From NCBI GenBank assembly GCA_964548225.1, contig CAZJQP010000056.1, forward strand, positions 1-33,974: DNA of 33,974 nt, in the 5' to 3' direction. The translations under genes were made by a program, and so were the position numbers. Below, in pieces: positions 31,557 to 33,974 of the stretch. Numbering within the stretch: the stretch's first letter is position 1; each line of letters opens with the position of its first letter. The stretch is from CALMEH01 sp964548225 (GTDB lineage Bacteria > Acidobacteriota > Blastocatellia > Pyrinomonadales > Pyrinomonadaceae). The notes beneath the pieces were generated by a model. The model saw only the letters and a program-made list of their open reading frames with translations, searched no databases and was not told the DNA's origin.

Positions 31557-31584
31557 AATTAACAATTAACAATTACCAATTAAG
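31557..31584. repeat. 7-bp tandem repeat, 4 units
   Basis: Four heptamers, AATTAAC, AATTAAC, AATTACC and AATTAAG, lie just beyond the 21-bp array. They are of the short tandem repeat kind known from cyanobacterial and other intergenic regions. Nothing else is seen up to 31658. Confidence 0.7.
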
Positions 31585-31658
31585 TTATAGAAGTTCCGCT
31601 TTAACCTCCAATAATATAATCGTTAATTTATAATAAATAATTGATAATTTACACTGTT

Positions 31659-32021
31659 TTATACATTAACCAAAGCCGAAAAACCGCCGTAAGCCATTCG
31701 CTTATAATCAAATGTGTTGTCGCACGGCGCAATTGCATCTTTGATTCGCGGGTCGTTCATTACCGCTTCATTGATTCGGTCGCGGTCTTCGCGGGATTCA
31801 TAAACAATCCACGCTAAAATCACAGTTTCATCTTCCGAAGCATTGGCAATCGTCTTAAATGAAATCATATTTTCGTGTGTTAAATCGTCCCCGACCACTT
31901 CAAAATACTCTAACGCGCCGTGTTCCTTCCAAACTTCCCCCGCCTTTTGCGCGATCTCGCCGTATTTTTCAACATTGGCTTTCGCAATCGGCAAAACAAA
32001 CCCGTCAACATATCTACCCAT
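31659..32021 (-). CDS. DUF1428 family protein
   Basis: A 120-residue protein matching the DUF1428 pattern over its length: YVDGFVLPIAKANVEKYGEIA, WKEHGALEYFEVVGDD, VILAWIVYESREDRD and MAYGGFSALV. These small proteins adopt a ferredoxin-like dimeric alpha/beta-barrel fold related to antibiotic-biosynthesis monooxygenase-type proteins, and no activity is established. The start overlaps the end of the VOC gene by eight bases, so the two are co-translated. Confidence 0.88.
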   Translation of the reverse strand: MGRYVDGFVLPIAKANVEKYGEIAQKAGEVWKEHGALEYFEVVGDDLTHENMISFKTIANASEDETVILAWIVYESREDRDRINEAVMNDPRIKDAIAPCDNTFDYKRMAYGGFSALVNV

Positions 32022-32469
32022 TATTATTCTCCTCCGTGTTTATGTAATCGTAATTCACCATCCAACGAATGCCGAATTTATCTTCTAACATTCCAAAATA
32101 TGCGCCCCAAAATGTATCGCTAAGCGGCATTGTTACCGTTCCGCCTTCGGAAAGACCAATGAAAATTTTGTCGGCTTCTTCTTTGCTGTCGGTATTAACG
32201 GATAACGAAATGTTATTACCGAAAACCGCGTCTTTAGCATGTTCGCCAATCGCATCTGTTGCCATTAAAACATTCCCGTCGCTGATTGGCAGCGCAATGT
32301 GCATAATTTTTCCCAACTCTTCATCAGACATATTTTCGCAACCTTCCTGGTTCGGAAGGTCTTTAAATCTCATATGCGTAGCGAATTCGCCTCCAAAGAC
32401 CGATTTATAAAAGTTAAACGCCTCTTCCGTATTGCCTAAAAAATACAAATATGGATTGATGTTTGCCAT
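32014..32469 (-). CDS. VOC family (PhnB-like) protein
   Basis: A 151-residue protein of the glyoxalase/VOC superfamily. It starts with the PhnB-like phrase INPYLYFLGNTEEAFNFYKS, continues VFGGEFATHM, MHIALPISDGNVLMATDA, and ends with FWGAYFGMLEDKFGIRWMVN. The fold pairs two beta-alpha-beta-beta-beta modules and often binds a divalent metal. The function of this PhnB/DUF899-like branch is not settled. AAAGGAG lies eight bases before the ATG. A perfect palindrome 26-51 bases upstream suggests repressor control of this and the DUF1428 gene. Confidence 0.88.
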   Translation of the reverse strand: MANINPYLYFLGNTEEAFNFYKSVFGGEFATHMRFKDLPNQEGCENMSDEELGKIMHIALPISDGNVLMATDAIGEHAKDAVFGNNISLSVNTDSKEEADKIFIGLSEGGTVTMPLSDTFWGAYFGMLEDKFGIRWMVNYDYINTEENNNG

Positions 32470-32494
32470 AATTAATACTCCTTTGATTTATTAA

Positions 32495-32520
32495 ATTCTG
32501 TTTCAGCTGTGAAACAGAAT
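32495..32520. promoter_or_regulatory. operator-like palindrome before the VOC gene
   Basis: Perfect 11-bp arms ATTCTGTTTCA and TGAAACAGAAT flank GCTG. The spacing and symmetry suit a dimeric repressor of the TetR kind. There is no T-run on the VOC side, so it is less likely to be a terminator. No regulator gene is adjacent in this window. Confidence 0.6.
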
Positions 32521-32652
32521 ACTAGCGTATCATCAAAAAAGTTGTATGGAAAATCTGAAAATACGATTTTTTTGTCAGACCGGAAAGCAGGAATGAACGG
32601 TTAAATTACGCAAAAAATCGCTTTTTACGCGCTAACAATAACTGCCGTCCTT

Positions 32653-33921
32653 TTACGGATCGAGCGGGTCGAGCGAGTTCATAAATAACGCATCGGTCAA
32701 AGGTGTAAATTCAACTTCGATGGGCGAAACACGATTGAAAATCTGCATCGGGACAAAGTTTAATTCCTTCATAAATCGTTTTACGAATTCATTGCCCGCA
32801 ACGTAATTGATGTGAGATTCGCTTGACGTTATCAAACCTTTTTTGTCGGTTGGAATTTTATATCTAAACATCAAACGCGCCGCGTTTCTGACATTTGTCG
32901 TCGTATGTCGGGCGTGCGGTTCGATTAAAATCGCTTCTTCAGGAATGTTGAATTTTTGCATTGCATATTTTTTCATCTCCAAGGCTTCACAATAAGGCGT
33001 TCGCGCCGGATGAACATAGCCGCCTGAGAAAATAAGGAGCGGTGCTTTTTTCGATTGATAAAGTTTTATTGCTTCTTCCGTCCGTGCAATGCCGATTTTA
33101 CCGATATTCGGCGCATCGCCGTTTTTCTCGTTCGGACCGGAACCGAGTGTCAAAATCACCGAATACGGAAAATCAGCCCAACGAATATTTTTTAAATTTT
33201 CAAACGCTTTTTTATTTTCGCTCCGTTCCATCGGTTCAAAACGTCCGGCTTCATCGCGCCCGTTCGCTTCGAGCAATTTCATCGCATAAAAAAGTGTTGG
33301 CTCAAAAAACAGAGCCTTTTTCACAGGCTTTATCTCCGCAACTTTGGTTTTCAAAATTTGTTTATATTCTGCGCTGTTCACGTCGTAACTGACGTTATCA
33401 ATGTCTTTATAAAGCGCGTCTTTGCCAAGTCCGTAAACGTCCAAAATACGATTCAACCCACGCGCCGCATCACGCCAAGACATCGCCAACATCTCGGTAT
33501 TCGTTTTCGGCGCATAAAGTATAAACATTCCCGAAGGTCGCAGGTCGTTCTCGACTAAACTCATCAAATTCTTATCATTCGCCGAATTTTCAAACACTCG
33601 CGCAATAAATTCAATATCAGATTCGGTAAAACGAAACGCCGCATCAAAACAATCCTTATCTTCACATTTTCCGGCATTCGGCAAGATGTTTTTTTCTTTC
33701 GCCCACTCTTGAAAAATCCTATTTTTTTCCAACCCTGCACGAATCTTCTTCTGATTTTGCATCAAACTCAACAGATAAAAATTCTTATCCTGTGTCGGAT
33801 TACGAAACTCAATCTTATAATTCGCGTCGAAACTTTTAACGGTTTTCGTCGCAACCTGTCCGAACAGATTAAAAAACGCAACAAAAATAAAGAGAATCGA
33901 AACAAAAACTTTTCTTTTCAT
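32653..33921 (-). CDS. exported DUF218 (YdcF/SanA-like) protein
   Basis: A 422-residue protein with a signal peptide (VFVSILFIFVAFFNLFG). Residues 40-230 have no family I recognise; a CEDKDC pair near 90 might form a disulfide. Residues 245-400 are a DUF218 domain: VILTLGSGPNE, ARTEEAIKLYQSKKAPLLIFSGG, EALEMKKYAMQKFNIPEEAI, the conserved EPHARHTTTNVRNA, then GLITSSESH. DUF218 proteins such as SanA and ElyC affect envelope integrity in enterobacteria, with unknown chemistry. The start codon lies one base from a transposon-like repeat end (33923), so its native promoter and ribosome site appear displaced. Confidence 0.85.
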   Translation of the reverse strand: MKRKVFVSILFIFVAFFNLFGQVATKTVKSFDANYKIEFRNPTQDKNFYLLSLMQNQKKIRAGLEKNRIFQEWAKEKNILPNAGKCEDKDCFDAAFRFTESDIEFIARVFENSANDKNLMSLVENDLRPSGMFILYAPKTNTEMLAMSWRDAARGLNRILDVYGLGKDALYKDIDNVSYDVNSAEYKQILKTKVAEIKPVKKALFFEPTLFYAMKLLEANGRDEAGRFEPMERSENKKAFENLKNIRWADFPYSVILTLGSGPNEKNGDAPNIGKIGIARTEEAIKLYQSKKAPLLIFSGGYVHPARTPYCEALEMKKYAMQKFNIPEEAILIEPHARHTTTNVRNAARLMFRYKIPTDKKGLITSSESHINYVAGNEFVKRFMKELNFVPMQIFNRVSPIEVEFTPLTDALFMNSLDPLDP

Positions 33922-33922
33922 A

Positions 33923-33974
33923 ACGTCAGTTCGGGATAAGAATCAGCCAACAACAGAAACAAGGTCTTTGAAAT
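33923..33974. mobile_element. left end of a second repeat element, cut by the window edge
   Basis: ACGTCAGTTCGGGATAAGA (33923-33941) matches the terminal inverted repeat of the element at 22142 except at the third base in the ACNT start. The sequence beyond it differs from that element, so this may be a full insertion sequence or another derivative. The rest lies outside the window. Confidence 0.65.

Noticed and set aside
31174..31633. Four overlapping long reading frames over the 21-bp repeat array, on both strands
   Set aside because: All follow from a stop-free unit whose length is divisible by three. None has a good start codon with a ribosome site, so I list a repeat and only flag possible translation.

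Overview
The window reads as a chromosomal segment of an AT-rich, Gram-negative-type bacterium. My best guess is an Acidobacteriota member of the Blastocatellia/Pyrinomonadaceae kind. The hints are a secreted protein made of FG-GAP-like repeats with the phrase AVFRPSNGTWY, a beta-propeller sensor kinase, TonB C-terminal-domain proteins without the usual ExbBD context, an FhaA-like protein with a Ser/Thr kinase, and many short-period intergenic repeats. This is inference from protein style; there is no rRNA or tRNA in the window to settle it.

Layout. (1) 126-4135: a LysR regulator divergent from a BadF-type amino-sugar kinase, a TonB-domain protein and murQ, followed by a DUF433/DUF5615 toxin-antitoxin-like pair (4150-4895). 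(2) 5014-5733: a small multi-span membrane protein on the minus strand. (3) 6003-11985: a propeller histidine kinase and NarL-type response regulator, then a small unknown protein and a secreted FG-GAP-like protein. The last two genes have near-identical upstream regions, each with two copies of a TACCYRAAYRGG palindrome spaced 63-64 bases apart. A fifth copy lies just before the regulator gene. I read these as the operators of this two-component system. (4) 12157-17111: a sodium/solute symporter, an exported NagZ-like glucosaminidase and a lysA-like decarboxylase, which together with the BadF kinase and MurQ suggest peptidoglycan turnover and sugar salvage. (5) 17215-22055: a J-domain membrane protein, rpsT, holA, a methyltransferase and hutH.

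(6) 22120-29714: a phospho-signalling cluster between hutH and hisS. An FhaA-like FHA protein and a membrane Ser/Thr kinase run leftwards. Divergently, a TerY-like vWA protein, a membrane PP2C phosphatase and an atypical kinase-like protein with an SH3-like end run rightwards. The kinase has lost a C-terminal TonB domain: its remnant is still readable in frame beyond a TAG stop, carries further stops and a one-base deletion, and is split by a 203-bp MITE-like element with 19-bp terminal inverted repeats and a 6-bp target duplication. A matching repeat end starts directly upstream of the last gene at 33923.

(7) 29778-33921: hisS with a strong terminator, a 13-unit 21-bp minisatellite, a DUF1428/VOC gene pair with an operator-like palindrome, and an exported DUF218 (YdcF-like) protein. 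Short-period repeats (7, 8 and 21 bp) and inverted repeats occupy many intergenic gaps.
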